Counted from the stretch's first letter, positions 15,931 through 25,477 are shown. The stretch is 64,000 nt of DNA from Mesorhizobium sp. L2C084A000 (GCF_000502875.1 NZ_AYWX01000002.1:294725-358724); one strand, 5' to 3'. Made by a program: numbers and translations. The notes: generated by a model from the sequence alone, not told the origin.

Positions 15931-18200
15931 CAGATGGAGACTTCAGCCAGGTTTCGATGCTCACCCTCTTCCAGGCCGAACTGGAGACGCAGTCACAGGC
16001 TCTAACCTCTGGGCTTCTGGCACTCGAACGCGATCCTATCGCCCCCGACGCCCTGGAAGCATGCATGCGTGCCGCGCATTCCCTGAAAGGAGCTGCCCGC
16101 ATCATCGACTTGATGCCTGCGGTCAAAGTTGCAAATGCGATGGAAGACTGTCTGGTCGCAGCGCAACGTGGGCATCTGAGGGTGCGACGGGAGCATATAG
16201 ATGCGCTTCTGCAGGGCTCTGACCTTTTGAAATTGATCGCATCGGGATCATCGAGCGAGAGTGCCAACTCAGAAGTAGAAAGCTTTCTCGCGAAGTTCGA
16301 GGAATTGTCCCTCCCCGAGGCAAAGCCCGGGACCCAAGATTCTGCAGCTGATTTCGCAACTCCAGACCATGCCCAGGAGCAACTGGCGACGACCTCTTCA
16401 GCGAACGTCCTAGTTGCGGCGGTACCGCAAGCGCACGGCAGCATCGGCTCTGATAGAATGGTCCGGGTGACGGCAGACAGCCTGAACCGATTGCTCGGGT
16501 TGGCTGGCGAGTCGCTGATGGAAGCTCGGCGGCTCAGGCCATTCGCTGATGGGCTGCTACGGCTGAAGCGACTTCAATCGGACCTCGCAAGTGCGTTCGA
16601 CAATCTTCATGCAGTGCTGCCGCCGGTTTTAAACCATGCGGCGGTGATGGAGGCGCTGGCTGAGGCGCAGCGAAAGCTTCGGTTAAACCAAGCGTTCCTG
16701 GCGGAGCGTCTCGATGAATTGGATTCAGTTGATCGGAAAGCGACCGATCTTGCCAACAGGTTGTACGACGAAACGTTGGCGAGCCGGATGCGGCCTTTTG
16801 AGGACGGCGTGCGACACTATGCGAGAACGATCCGCGACCTCGGTCGTACCCTTGGCAAGCGGGTGCGACTGGAGATTGTAGGCGGCTCGACCGGCATCGA
16901 CCGCGATATTCTCGAGCAGCTTGATGCCCCTTTGGGGCATCTCCTGCGCAACGCTGTAGACCATGGGCTTGAACCGCCTGAGGAGCGCATCGCGATGGGG
17001 AAACCCGAAGAGGGGCTCATCAGGCTCGAAGCGAGGCATAATGCCGGGCTGCTGCAGATAGCCGTGGTGGACGACGGCAGGGGGGTCGAGCTCTCGAAGC
17101 TGCGCGAGACCGTCGTCGCCCGGCAACTTGCAACCAGGGAAAGTGCTGACACACTCAGCGAAACCGAATTGCTCGCATTCCTGTTTCTGCCAGGCTTTTC
17201 GATGAAAGCGGGCCTTACCGACGTCTCCGGTCGCGGTGTGGGGCTTGATGCAGTGCAAGCCATGACGAAGGAAGTCCGGGGAGTCGCAAGCGTCTCCTCA
17301 GAATTTGGGCACGGAACCCGATTTCAACTGCAATTGCCGCTGACGTTGTCGGTCCTGCGCACGCTGCTCGTCGATGTTGATGGGGAGCCCTATGCTTTTC
17401 CACTCGCTGCCATTTCCAAGACTTTGAAACTGCAGCGGACGCAGATCAATCTCCTGCAGGGCCGGCCACATTTTCGATTGAATGATCGACAGATCGGGCT
17501 GGTCACCGCGCGCGAGGTGCTGGATCGAGGTGAGCCCGGATCGGAACCGAACGAACTCTCGGTCGTCGTCGTGGATGCGGGTCGGGGCGATGCGTACGGC
17601 CTGATCGTCGACCGTTTTCTCGGGGAACGCGAGTTGGTGATCAGACCTCTGGACCCACGGTTTGCCAAGATCAAGGACATCAGCGCAGCAGCCCTGATGG
17701 AAGACGGTTCGCCTGTTCTGATCTTCGACGTCGACGATCTGATCCGATCGGTGGAGAAGCTTGCATCATCCAGCGGACTTCGAACTCTTCGGCGCGCCGC
17801 AGGCGGTCCCGAAGCGAGCAGGCGCAAGCGCGTGCTCGTGATTGACGATTCACTGACGGTTCGCGAACTCCAGCGCAAGATGCTGGGCAATTACGGTTAT
17901 GAGGTCGAAGTTGCGGTCGACGGTATGGACGGGTGGAATGCCGTCCGGTCTGGTCCTTTCGATCTCGTCGTCACCGACATCGACATGCCTCGTATGGATG
18001 GCATCGAGCTGGTGAGTTCGATCAGAAAGGACGCTCATCTTAAGAACACACCCATCATGATCGTTTCATACAAGGATCGGGAAGAAGATCGCGCGCGCGG
18101 GCTCGACGCAGGTGCGGACTATTATCTGACCAAGAGTAGCTTTCAGGACGAGGCGCTGATCCATGCCGTCGTGGACATGATTGGCGAGGCGGTTGAATGA
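15927..18200 (+). CDS. wspE: WspE: hybrid CheA histidine kinase with receiver domain
   Basis: A 757-residue kinase. An HPt domain with the phospho-accepting histidine H51 (AAHSLKGAARII), a dimerisation region at about 245-300, an HATPase domain with LLRNAVDHGLEPPEER and the G-rich VVDDGRGVELSKL and SGRGVGLDAVQAM boxes, a CheW-like P5 domain (VLRTLLVDVDGEPYAFPL) and a C-terminal receiver (VLVIDDSLTVRELQRKM, TDIDMPRMDG). This CheA-REC form is that of WspE, which passes phosphate to WspR and WspF. It overlaps wspD by ATGA; wspF starts 22 bases after its stop. Confidence 0.94.
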   Translation: MTDGDFSQVSMLTLFQAELETQSQALTSGLLALERDPIAPDALEACMRAAHSLKGAARIIDLMPAVKVANAMEDCLVAAQRGHLRVRREHIDALLQGSDLLKLIASGSSSESANSEVESFLAKFEELSLPEAKPGTQDSAADFATPDHAQEQLATTSSANVLVAAVPQAHGSIGSDRMVRVTADSLNRLLGLAGESLMEARRLRPFADGLLRLKRLQSDLASAFDNLHAVLPPVLNHAAVMEALAEAQRKLRLNQAFLAERLDELDSVDRKATDLANRLYDETLASRMRPFEDGVRHYARTIRDLGRTLGKRVRLEIVGGSTGIDRDILEQLDAPLGHLLRNAVDHGLEPPEERIAMGKPEEGLIRLEARHNAGLLQIAVVDDGRGVELSKLRETVVARQLATRESADTLSETELLAFLFLPGFSMKAGLTDVSGRGVGLDAVQAMTKEVRGVASVSSEFGHGTRFQLQLPLTLSVLRTLLVDVDGEPYAFPLAAISKTLKLQRTQINLLQGRPHFRLNDRQIGLVTAREVLDRGEPGSEPNELSVVVVDAGRGDAYGLIVDRFLGERELVIRPLDPRFAKIKDISAAALMEDGSPVLIFDVDDLIRSVEKLASSSGLRTLRRAAGGPEASRRKRVLVIDDSLTVRELQRKMLGNYGYEVEVAVDGMDGWNAVRSGPFDLVVTDIDMPRMDGIELVSSIRKDAHLKNTPIMIVSYKDREEDRARGLDAGADYYLTKSSFQDEALIHAVVDMIGEAVE

Positions 18201-18222
18201 GAACGAGATGGGAAGCCAGCGA

Positions 18223-19242
18223 ATGAGAATCGGCGTGGTCAACGACATGCCCATGGCGGTTGAACTTCTGCGTCGACTGGTCCTGTCGACCGGCGAACAT
18301 CAGGTCGCGTGGATCGCGACCAATGGGCGAGAGGCGGTCGAGGTCTGCAGACGTGATCTGCCGGATCTCATACTCATGGATCTAGCGATGCCAGAGATGG
18401 ACGGCGTGGAAGCGACCCGCAGAATCATGGCGGAAACCCCGTGCTCAATCTTGCTGGTGACCGCTAGTATCGAAGCCAACCTCGCCGGCGTCTACGAAGC
18501 AATGGGTCATGGCGCGCTTGACGCAGTCGATATTCCCTCAGTGGGCATCGAAGGTAACGTGTCCTCGCAATCCGCCCGGCTTTTGACGAACAAGATAGGG
18601 ACGATCGGCAAGCTGATTGGTGATGCGCCGACCCAGGCAAAAAGGCGGATGTCACGTGCGGCTGAGCCGACACCTCGACGCCTGATTGCAATCGGTGCCT
18701 CCGCGGGCGGGCCGGCTGCCGTTGCCGCAGTCCTGAGTTCGTTTCCCGTTGACTTTGGCGGCGCGATTGTACTCGTCCAGCATCTCGATGCTCAGTTCGT
18801 TCCAGGCCTCGTTGATTGGCTGGGGCAGCATACGCCTCTCCCGATCAGTCCGGCGCGGGAAAGGGATAGTCCTCAAGCCGGCACCGTTCTCGTTGCCAGT
18901 TCTGCGGATCATCTGGTTTTCAAGTCAGCTCGGCAACTTGGCTATACGCCCAGCCCCAAGGACAATGTTTATCGGCCGTCCGTAGATGTGTTCTTCGAAA
19001 GTGCGGCGCAATGGTGGCCCGGCTCGGTGACTGGTGTTCTGCTCACAGGCATGGGCAGGGATGGTGCGCGCGGGCTGAGACAGCTCCGCGACAAGGGGCA
19101 TCTCACAATCGCGCAGGATAAAGCAACCAGTGCCGTCTATGGCATGCCGAAGGCCGCCGCCGACATCGGCGCGGCTGTTGATATTCTTCCTTTGAGTGCT
19201 ATCGGCTCACGTATAATCGAAGCCTGCGAGCGCTCCACGTGA
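18223..19242 (+). CDS. wspF: WspF: CheB-type receptor methylesterase/response regulator
   Basis: A 339-residue protein. An N-terminal receiver has acidic residues (GVVNDMP) and phospho-acceptor D53 (LILMDLAMPEMDG). The C-terminal methylesterase has the serine nucleophile in IGASAGGPAAVAAVLS, the histidine region VQHLDAQFVPG and the TGMGRDGARGL segment. Phosphorylated by WspE, it removes methyl groups from WspA; loss of wspF locks the system on in Pseudomonas. The start at MRIGVVND is preferred; an in-frame ATG at 18208 would add five residues. It is followed by wspR after 13 bases. Confidence 0.93.
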   Translation: MRIGVVNDMPMAVELLRRLVLSTGEHQVAWIATNGREAVEVCRRDLPDLILMDLAMPEMDGVEATRRIMAETPCSILLVTASIEANLAGVYEAMGHGALDAVDIPSVGIEGNVSSQSARLLTNKIGTIGKLIGDAPTQAKRRMSRAAEPTPRRLIAIGASAGGPAAVAAVLSSFPVDFGGAIVLVQHLDAQFVPGLVDWLGQHTPLPISPARERDSPQAGTVLVASSADHLVFKSARQLGYTPSPKDNVYRPSVDVFFESAAQWWPGSVTGVLLTGMGRDGARGLRQLRDKGHLTIAQDKATSAVYGMPKAAADIGAAVDILPLSAIGSRIIEACERST

Positions 19243-19255
19243 AAGGGCCCGTCCG

Positions 19256-20260
19256 ATGACGCAAGAACCAGAGCTGGTCCCGCCACTCGCAGATAATTAT
19301 TCATCCATGGTTCTGCTCATCGATGATCAGATCATGGTTTGCGAGGCGGTCAGGCGCGCTCTAGCCACCGCGCCCGATATTTCCTTACACTTCTGCACCG
19401 ACCCATTGAGAGCGATGGCGGTCGCGGATGAGGTAAAGCCAACGGTTATTCTGCAGGATCTCGTCATGCCCGGGGTCGATGGGCTGCATCTGGTGCGAGA
19501 ATACAGGAAGCATGGGTCGACACGCGCGGTCCCAGTCATTGTGCTGTCGAGCAAGGAAGATCCAGCCACCAAGGGCGAGGCGTTCGCTGCGGGAGCGAAC
19601 GACTATCTCGTCAAACTGCCGGACCGTATCGAGCTGATTGCACGTATTCGATATCACACGCGGGCCTATCTGGATCACGTCCAGCGAGACGCGGCGTACC
19701 GAGCGCTAAGGGAAAGCCAGCGACAGCTGATCAGTGCAAATCTCGAGCTTGAACGTCTGACGCGGATCGATGGCCTGACGGGTCTAGGCAACAGGCGCTA
19801 TTTTGACGAATATCTGGCGGCTGAATGGAAGCGCGCTTTTCGCGCACAGTCCCCATTGTCGCTGTTGATGATCGATGCAGACAACTTCAAACGATACAAC
19901 GATACCTATGGCCATATGGCCGGCGACGAGGTGCTCAAGCAAATCGCCCGCGTAATCCAGAGTGGTTCCGGCCGCTCCACCGATCTCGCTGCGCGGTACG
20001 GAGGCGAAGAGTTCGTCATCGTGCTGGTCGACACTTTACTGGAACAATCCAGCGCGATCGCAGAGCGGCTCGTCCAGAGCGTGCGGGAATTGAACATACC
20101 CCACGGCCCGGATCGCGTGACCATCAGCGTTGGCGCCGCAACAGCGGTGCCCACCGAGAACGAGACGCCAAACGATTTCGTCAATGCCGCCGATTTGGCT
20201 CTGTTTCGTGCCAAATCGGAAGGACGAGATCGTGTTGCGCTTCATATGTCCCGCAGCTAG
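19256..20260 (+). CDS. wspR: WspR: receiver-GGDEF diguanylate cyclase
   Basis: A 334-residue response regulator that makes c-di-GMP. The receiver has phospho-acceptor D68 (ILQDLVMPGVDGL) and the GANDYLVKLPDRIELIARIR end. A coiled linker (YRALRESQRQLISANLELE) leads to the GGDEF domain with active-site GGEEF at 249-253 and an intact inhibitory RxxD site at 240-243 (RSTD), so product feedback is expected. Similarity to Pseudomonas WspR is visible along the whole length. As the last gene of the operon it gives the output, which in known Wsp systems favours biofilm over swimming. Confidence 0.94.
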   Translation: MTQEPELVPPLADNYSSMVLLIDDQIMVCEAVRRALATAPDISLHFCTDPLRAMAVADEVKPTVILQDLVMPGVDGLHLVREYRKHGSTRAVPVIVLSSKEDPATKGEAFAAGANDYLVKLPDRIELIARIRYHTRAYLDHVQRDAAYRALRESQRQLISANLELERLTRIDGLTGLGNRRYFDEYLAAEWKRAFRAQSPLSLLMIDADNFKRYNDTYGHMAGDEVLKQIARVIQSGSGRSTDLAARYGGEEFVIVLVDTLLEQSSAIAERLVQSVRELNIPHGPDRVTISVGAATAVPTENETPNDFVNAADLALFRAKSEGRDRVALHMSRS

Positions 20261-20622
20261 AGAAGCTCAATGCACCTCCGAAGAGCGGGTGTGTAATTTG
20301 AGGCTAAGATGGGGCGTGAGAGCGGCACTCGGTTGAAGATAGGAGCCGGACAACGGGCTTGAAGACTGGTTGGGCAAACGTTGGGAATGACAGCGACAGC
20401 GAGCTGGCCAGGTTCCGCTCCCTCCTCCTTATCATTGCGCCGCTTAAAACCCCAGGGTTGATTGCCGTGTGAAGCACTGGCGCGGCGAGGAAAACTTGCG
20501 GCGCGCTTCGCTGCAGAATTCCGGGAGGAGAAGGCTGAGCGTGTTCCACAGGTCTATTAACTCCAGCAGGCGGAACCTTGCGAGCCTCGAAGCCTTCTTC
20601 CTGTTAGCTAAGGAGGAAACCA
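20261..20622. other. Gene-free stretch after wspR
   Basis: About 360 bases between wspR and the YidB-like gene. No gene, strong terminator or repeat is visible. The right end carries TAAGGAGGAA, the ribosome binding site of the next gene. Confidence 0.4.
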
Positions 20623-21081
20623 ATGGCAAATCTGGGAAGACTGGCTGTCGCGATGCTTGGCATTCTTGCTTACCAAAATCGCGATAAGATCGGTGACTTG
20701 ATCCGCGGCGCGGGAAATCGAGATCCAAACAACACACAAGGCGGGCTCTTGGATCAGCTGTCCAAGGGCGTCTCCGGGACCGCGTTTGGGGACATCCTCG
20801 ACCGCTTCAGAAATGCAGGAGCGGGATCGAAGGTCGATTCGTGGGTTAGTACCGGACCCAACGAACCGATCGACCCGAAGGACGTGGAGACGGCAATTGA
20901 CGAGGACACTCTCACTGCGCTTTCGATGCAAACTGGTCTGTCGCGCGATGAGTTGATTGCCCGGATCACTAAAGACTTGCCCGAGGCGGTCGACAAGCTG
21001 ACGCCAAGGGGCGAACTGCCAGCAGCGACCGATGAGATCGCACTCCTAGATCAGGTGCCGCCACGCACTCCAGAGCGGTAA
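20623..21081 (+). CDS. YidB family protein (DUF937)
   Basis: A 152-residue protein with an excellent Shine-Dalgarno (AAGGAGGAA). The N-terminal half is a glycine/asparagine-rich linker (LGILAYQNRDKIGDLIRG, GGLLDQLSKGV); the C-terminal half is the YidB-like helical domain (GSKVDSWVSTGPNEPIDP, ETAIDEDTLTALSMQTGLSR, RDELIARITKDLPEAVDKLT). No signal peptide. The molecular function of this family is unknown. The gene stands alone between wspR and the cyclase gene. Confidence 0.85.
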   Translation: MANLGRLAVAMLGILAYQNRDKIGDLIRGAGNRDPNNTQGGLLDQLSKGVSGTAFGDILDRFRNAGAGSKVDSWVSTGPNEPIDPKDVETAIDEDTLTALSMQTGLSRDELIARITKDLPEAVDKLTPRGELPAATDEIALLDQVPPRTPER

Positions 21082-21520
21082 ACGGGGGATTACATCGACC
21101 GTTAAATTGGCCGCGCCGCAATCCGGAGCGCATGACTGAACGGGCGGGCCACGGCCTGCCGTTGGGCGCCGCGAAGGAAAGAGTGGTGAAAGGGGGCGAT
21201 CTTCTCTTTGGACTGGTTGTGATGAGGCGGGACCCTGGCACAGGTCGGCGTTGAGTTCCACTCTGCATTTTATTCAACATGACCCTAAATTGATTGGTCC
21301 ACCCGGTTCCGAAACGACACAATGCGGGCTCGGCTGAGGCCCCTCCGTCTTTGAGGTATCGTCCTCGCGACCGCGTAAACAAGAAAGTGAATGATCGACC
21401 GACGTGACGCGATCACCCCATGTAGCGGCTTGCCGATCGAGCTTCAAAGTCAGCCTGATAGACTTTTGAAATAGACGTCATACAATCCCATTTTTCTGCT
21501 TTCAATGAAAGCAAAGCGAA
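21082..21520. other. Gene-free stretch upstream of the cyclase gene
   Basis: About 440 bases with no supportable gene and no clear repeat. It should contain the promoter of the nucleotide cyclase gene. Confidence 0.4.
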
Positions 21521-23257
21521 ATGGCCGAAGAACGCGCCCAACGCCGTCTTGCCGCCATATTGGCCGCCGACGTGGTGGGCTACAGCCGACTTCTGGACCT
21601 GGACGAGCAAGGAACATTGAACGCGTTAAAGAGGAGGCGGAAGGAGATCCTGGAACCACTGGTCCGCGACCGTCACGGCCGTGTCGTAAAAGTGATGGGT
21701 GATGGCGTCCTAGTCGAGTTCGGAAGCGCAGTGAACGCGGTGTCATGCGCCGTCGAACTCCAGAAGCGGATGATGGCCGCGAACGAGGGTTTGGCGTTCG
21801 ACCGACAAATCAACCTGCATATCGGCATCAATCTGGGCGATGTCGTTGTCGAGGACGGCGATCTGTTCGGCGATGGCGTTGTTGTCGCAGTGCGGCTTCA
21901 GGCAATGGCCGGGGCCGGAGATATCTGCGTCTCCGGCAGCGTCTACGATCAAGTCAAGCGAAAGCTTGAATGCGACTTCGACGAACTCGGTCCGCAAGCG
22001 ATCAAGAACGTTGCCGAACCGGTATCCGTTTACCGGATTCGGTTATCGGCCTCATCTGAAAGTGGCGGACCGGCAGAGAAAGCGCCGCTGCCGCTCCCCG
22101 GCAAGCCCTCCATCGCCGTCCTTCCCTTTACGAACATGAGCAACGATCCGGAGCAGGAGGCTTTTGTCGACGGCCTCACCGAAGACCTGATCACGGATCT
22201 GTCGAGGAACAGCGAGTTGTTTGTCATCGCCAGCAACTCGGCTTTTGCATACAAGGGCAGGCATATGGATGTGCGTCGCATCGCGCGAGAACTGGGAGTG
22301 CGCCATCTTCTTGAGGGTAGTGCACGGCGGGCAGCTGGACGGGTGCGTATCAACGCTCAATTGATCGATGCGATCGGGGGCGACCACCTTTGGGCCGAAA
22401 GATTCGACCGAAGCCTTGAAGATATCTTCGCTGTTCAGGACGAGGTGACCGGCAAGATTGTCGAGGCTCTGGTGGGCCGTCTGACCGCCGCGCCGGGGCG
22501 CAACAGACCGAAGAACCTGGAGGCCTATGATTTATGTGTGCGTGCACGGGCCTTGGGCCTGCAAACGGCACTCACCGCGAAAGAAGCCATTTTCCTGCTG
22601 AACCGGGCAATTGCGCTCGATCCGGAATATGCGGAGGCGCATCGTTGGCTGGCACTCAACCTCTGGCTGGGCTGGGAGTTCTGGGACGAACCGATGGACC
22701 CCAATCGCACAAGTGCGCTTGCCGAAGCACAGCAGGCGGTCGAACTCGACCCGAATGACGCTGGGAACCGATGGGTATTGGGCGTTATACTAGGACATGA
22801 GGGTCGCTGGGCGGAATCGGATGCCGAATTCGCCGCCGCCCACAAGCTGGATCCCAACCACGCCGACGCATGGGCAATGCAAGCTGAACTGACGACGGAA
22901 AACGGCCGGCCTGCCGAAGCCATAGAGCAGGTGCGCAAGGCGCTGCGGCTCAACCCTCACCCGCCCGGTTGGTACTACTGGATGTTGGGCCAGGCTCAGT
23001 ATGCCATCGGCGACTACGAATCCGCGGTTCAAACGTTGCGGAGACCCGAAACTTATCGCACGACTTCACGACGCCTGCTTGCAGCAAGCCTTGCGCAACT
23101 TGGCCGTTTGGAGGAGGCGCGCTGGGAGGCGGAAATGTTCATGATAAGCAATCCGCACTTCACAATCAGGCATTGGTCAGCTTCGCAGCCTTTCCCGGCC
23201 GAGGACGTCCGACGGCATATCGTGGAAGGCTATCGCATGGCGGGGCTGCCAGAATGA
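21521..23257 (+). CDS. Class III adenylate/guanylate cyclase with TolB-like and TPR domains
   Basis: A 578-residue cytosolic protein. Residues about 5-180 are a class III cyclase, with metal-binding aspartates in AAILAADVVGYSRL and VKVMGDGVLVEFGS. Residues about 195-330 are the TolB/FlgO-like domain (IAVLPFTNMSNDPEQEAFVD, GLTEDLITDLSRNSELF, MDVRRIARELGVRHLLEG). Residues about 345-560 are TPR-like repeats (LLNRAIALDPEYAEAHRWLA). It probably makes cAMP under control of the C-terminal half. The same TolB/TPR module is fused to an HTH at 4173-5615 on the other side of the wsp operon. No membrane segment. The substrate cannot be told from sequence alone. Confidence 0.9.
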   Translation: MAEERAQRRLAAILAADVVGYSRLLDLDEQGTLNALKRRRKEILEPLVRDRHGRVVKVMGDGVLVEFGSAVNAVSCAVELQKRMMAANEGLAFDRQINLHIGINLGDVVVEDGDLFGDGVVVAVRLQAMAGAGDICVSGSVYDQVKRKLECDFDELGPQAIKNVAEPVSVYRIRLSASSESGGPAEKAPLPLPGKPSIAVLPFTNMSNDPEQEAFVDGLTEDLITDLSRNSELFVIASNSAFAYKGRHMDVRRIARELGVRHLLEGSARRAAGRVRINAQLIDAIGGDHLWAERFDRSLEDIFAVQDEVTGKIVEALVGRLTAAPGRNRPKNLEAYDLCVRARALGLQTALTAKEAIFLLNRAIALDPEYAEAHRWLALNLWLGWEFWDEPMDPNRTSALAEAQQAVELDPNDAGNRWVLGVILGHEGRWAESDAEFAAAHKLDPNHADAWAMQAELTTENGRPAEAIEQVRKALRLNPHPPGWYYWMLGQAQYAIGDYESAVQTLRRPETYRTTSRRLLAASLAQLGRLEEARWEAEMFMISNPHFTIRHWSASQPFPAEDVRRHIVEGYRMAGLPE

Positions 23258-23368
23258 CTGTCACGGCTATGCCGTCGGGGCCGCAGTGGATAGCGTCTCG
23301 AGGCTGCCGCAGCAGCGAATATTTGGTCTCTTCTGCCGGAACGAAATTCGTCAAATCGAGACTTGAAC

Positions 23369-23905
23369 ATGGCAAGTGAAGACTTTCGGCACCGGAAAGC
23401 ACAACGGGAGGATCTCCCGGCCCTGATTACGCTCATGGACGCGGCGATCTCTGAACTCCAGAAGCCCTTTCTAGATGACGCTCAGATCCAATCCAGCCGG
23501 GCCATCATGGGGCTGGATACACAACTTGTCGACGACGGCACTTACTTCCTCGTGGAGCACAACGGCGTTTTGGCAGGTTGCGGCGGTTGGAGCCGGCGCG
23601 CAACGATGTATGGTGGAGATCAGTCGCCTGGACGTGATGCAGCGCTGCTTGATCCTGCCAAGGACGCAGCACGCATCAGAGCCATGTACACCCATCCGGA
23701 CTTTGTCCGGCGGGGGGTCGGCCACTTGATCCTTGCGCTTTGTGAGCGTGCCGCCAAGGCCGAGGGCTTCGCCCGTGCTGAGCTGGCAGCTACCGCGGCC
23801 GGAGAGCCACTGTATCGCGCCTGCGGGTACCAATCCGTCAAGAAATTCTTCGACGAGCGTGGCGGGGCTCCGGTTCCTATCCTGCTTATGAGCAAGACGC
23901 TCTGA
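23369..23905 (+). CDS. GNAT family N-acetyltransferase
   Basis: A 178-residue acyltransferase starting MASEDFRHRKAQREDL; a TTG six bases earlier is a weaker start. The acetyl-CoA-binding motif A reads MYTHPDFVRRGVGHLILAL, followed by AEGFARAELAATAAGEPLYR and the typical CGYQSVKKF ending. Length is normal. The substrate is unknown. It lies 110 bases after the cyclase gene on the same strand. Confidence 0.9.
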   Translation: MASEDFRHRKAQREDLPALITLMDAAISELQKPFLDDAQIQSSRAIMGLDTQLVDDGTYFLVEHNGVLAGCGGWSRRATMYGGDQSPGRDAALLDPAKDAARIRAMYTHPDFVRRGVGHLILALCERAAKAEGFARAELAATAAGEPLYRACGYQSVKKFFDERGGAPVPILLMSKTL

Positions 23906-24124
23906 CCTCCGGCTTACAGGGCAGTCGCACGCAGTTGGCGGCGCTCGCCGGCACGGAATGCTCACCTATACTTCCGCCCCATGGTCCGCTTTTGGTGAAT
24001 GGACGGGACCGTACGAATGACTGCCATTGGGCGCAAAGCCGCCGTTCGGCTTCCACTATGCCCAGATCGCATGCCGTCACGTTCGGACGCTCAGTCAAAG
24101 CGAACGAGATCTAATCCTGAAGAA

Positions 24125-25111
24125 TCAGCCGGCCGGGATTACCGGCGCAGCCGGATCGTGAGGTCCGGGAACATGGCCGGCAGGAACCACTGCCGCCGCG
24201 CCTAAAACGTGCTTCTCTTGATCATCAAAGAAAATGTGGGCCCCGAGCGCCTTCAGGATGGGTGCTTTCTCACGGCTGCCTACGAAGTGCGCCTCGTCAG
24301 CTGGTGTTCCCCACGCTCTCAGCGTCCGAATTACGCGCTCATGCGCAGGGGCGTTCCGGGCAGTGACAAGTGCGATGCGGACCTTACTCACGTTGCCCTC
24401 ATTAAGGAAAACTCGGCGCAATGCCGATAACTTGTGAAGAAAATTGCCAAACGGGCCGCGCGCCATCGGATTGCTCGCGTTCGCGGTCTCATGCGCAAGG
24501 AAAGCCTCCAGGCCCTTTTCTTTGTAGATTGCGTCGGACTCGGGGCCAAACACTACAGCATCGCCGTCGAACGCGACCCGGACCTCGCCCTGGGGTGTTT
24601 CGGCACGATCCTTGGGCGCCAAGCCAAGCCGAGCAGCGGCTGCTCCGCCGTCCACCGCTCCTTTTACATCCGTGTCCGCGTTTGAGAGAAATAGGTCAAT
24701 GCCCCAAGCAGGAACAAAAGGAGCGAGTGACCGCCCGCTAGTAAAACTGCCTGTCTTGACGACAAGCCCATAATGATCGATCGACTTGAACGCTCGGAGA
24801 GAGAGGTCGGGCGAGTTCTGGGACAGAAGGATCACTTCAACATACGGAGCAGCCTCAGGATCGTTCAGCGCGAGTAACCGCTCGACTACCTCAAAGCCAG
24901 CACCCCTGCGGAGGATCACGTCCTCGCGTTCGAGTTGCATGGCCGCATACGACTTGACGCCGTAGTTCTCGAATACGCGATGTTCCTCCTCCAGATCAAA
25001 AAGAGCGCGCGTAGAGATTCCGATGCGGAGAGGGCTGGCCCTTAGCGTAGACCCTGGATCGCCATTCCCCTTGTCATCTTCGGCTGTAAGAGAGGCTTCC
25101 GCGATTTCCAT
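24125..25111 (-). CDS. Cytosolic 5'-nucleotidase (NT5C1-like family)
   Basis: A 328-residue protein resembling cytosolic 5'-nucleotidase I, which dephosphorylates nucleoside monophosphates, in particular AMP. Family-like segments are IGISTRALFDLEEEHRVFEN, LSQNSPDLSLRAFKSIDHYG, the FTSGRS stretch, the aspartate-rich DLFLSNADTDVK and VAFDGDAVVFGPESD, and FFDDQEKHVLGAA near the end. A GGAGGAAGG Shine-Dalgarno precedes the ATG. Such genes are usually carried as accessory genes. No neighbour suggests a pathway. Confidence 0.85.
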   Translation of the reverse strand: MEIAEASLTAEDDKGNGDPGSTLRASPLRIGISTRALFDLEEEHRVFENYGVKSYAAMQLEREDVILRRGAGFEVVERLLALNDPEAAPYVEVILLSQNSPDLSLRAFKSIDHYGLVVKTGSFTSGRSLAPFVPAWGIDLFLSNADTDVKGAVDGGAAAARLGLAPKDRAETPQGEVRVAFDGDAVVFGPESDAIYKEKGLEAFLAHETANASNPMARGPFGNFLHKLSALRRVFLNEGNVSKVRIALVTARNAPAHERVIRTLRAWGTPADEAHFVGSREKAPILKALGAHIFFDDQEKHVLGAAAVVPAGHVPGPHDPAAPVIPAG

Positions 25112-25477
25112 TTGCCCTTCCTCCGATATTAAGACAGCCTAGGCAATGCCCTTTCTATATTTGACTTATTTCCGAAGAATTGAAGATCTGCGGTTCATTG
25201 CGGATCGCTGTCATTTCATCGCGATTTCCTAACTTTTCAAATGCCAGATGGACTTGGGAGCATCGACACGTCGTGGGAAGGTCCACTGGTGTGGTCTAAG
25301 CCCTCGAAGGCAGCGATATTCGACTGGACTTCATACGGCAACGAAGCATTGGTGTTGCCAGCGCAGCAGAAGAACAATGGATTAACAACGAGCAGAATCT
25401 CCAGCCCGCCAAGACAGCGGGCTTCGGTCAGTACAAGCGCCGGAATGGTCCGGGCTTCTAACTGATGGAGATTTGAA
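25112..25477. other. Gene-free divergent region before the recombinase operon
   Basis: About 365 bases between the 5'-nucleotidase and DUF3489 genes. It holds the stem-loop at 25403-25423 and the ribosome binding site GGAG before the DUF3489 gene. An open frame at 25241-25465 lacks protein-like features. Confidence 0.4.
25403..25423 (+). other. Stem-loop in the leader of the recombinase operon
   Basis: AGCCCGC and GCGGGCT pair perfectly over seven base pairs around a seven-base loop, 55 bases before the DUF3489 start. It could be a leader hairpin that limits expression of the operon; no T-run follows. Confidence 0.35.

Noticed and set aside
25241-25465. 74-codon plus-strand frame before DUF3489
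   Set aside because: No good ribosome site, no family features, and it contains the leader stem-loop.
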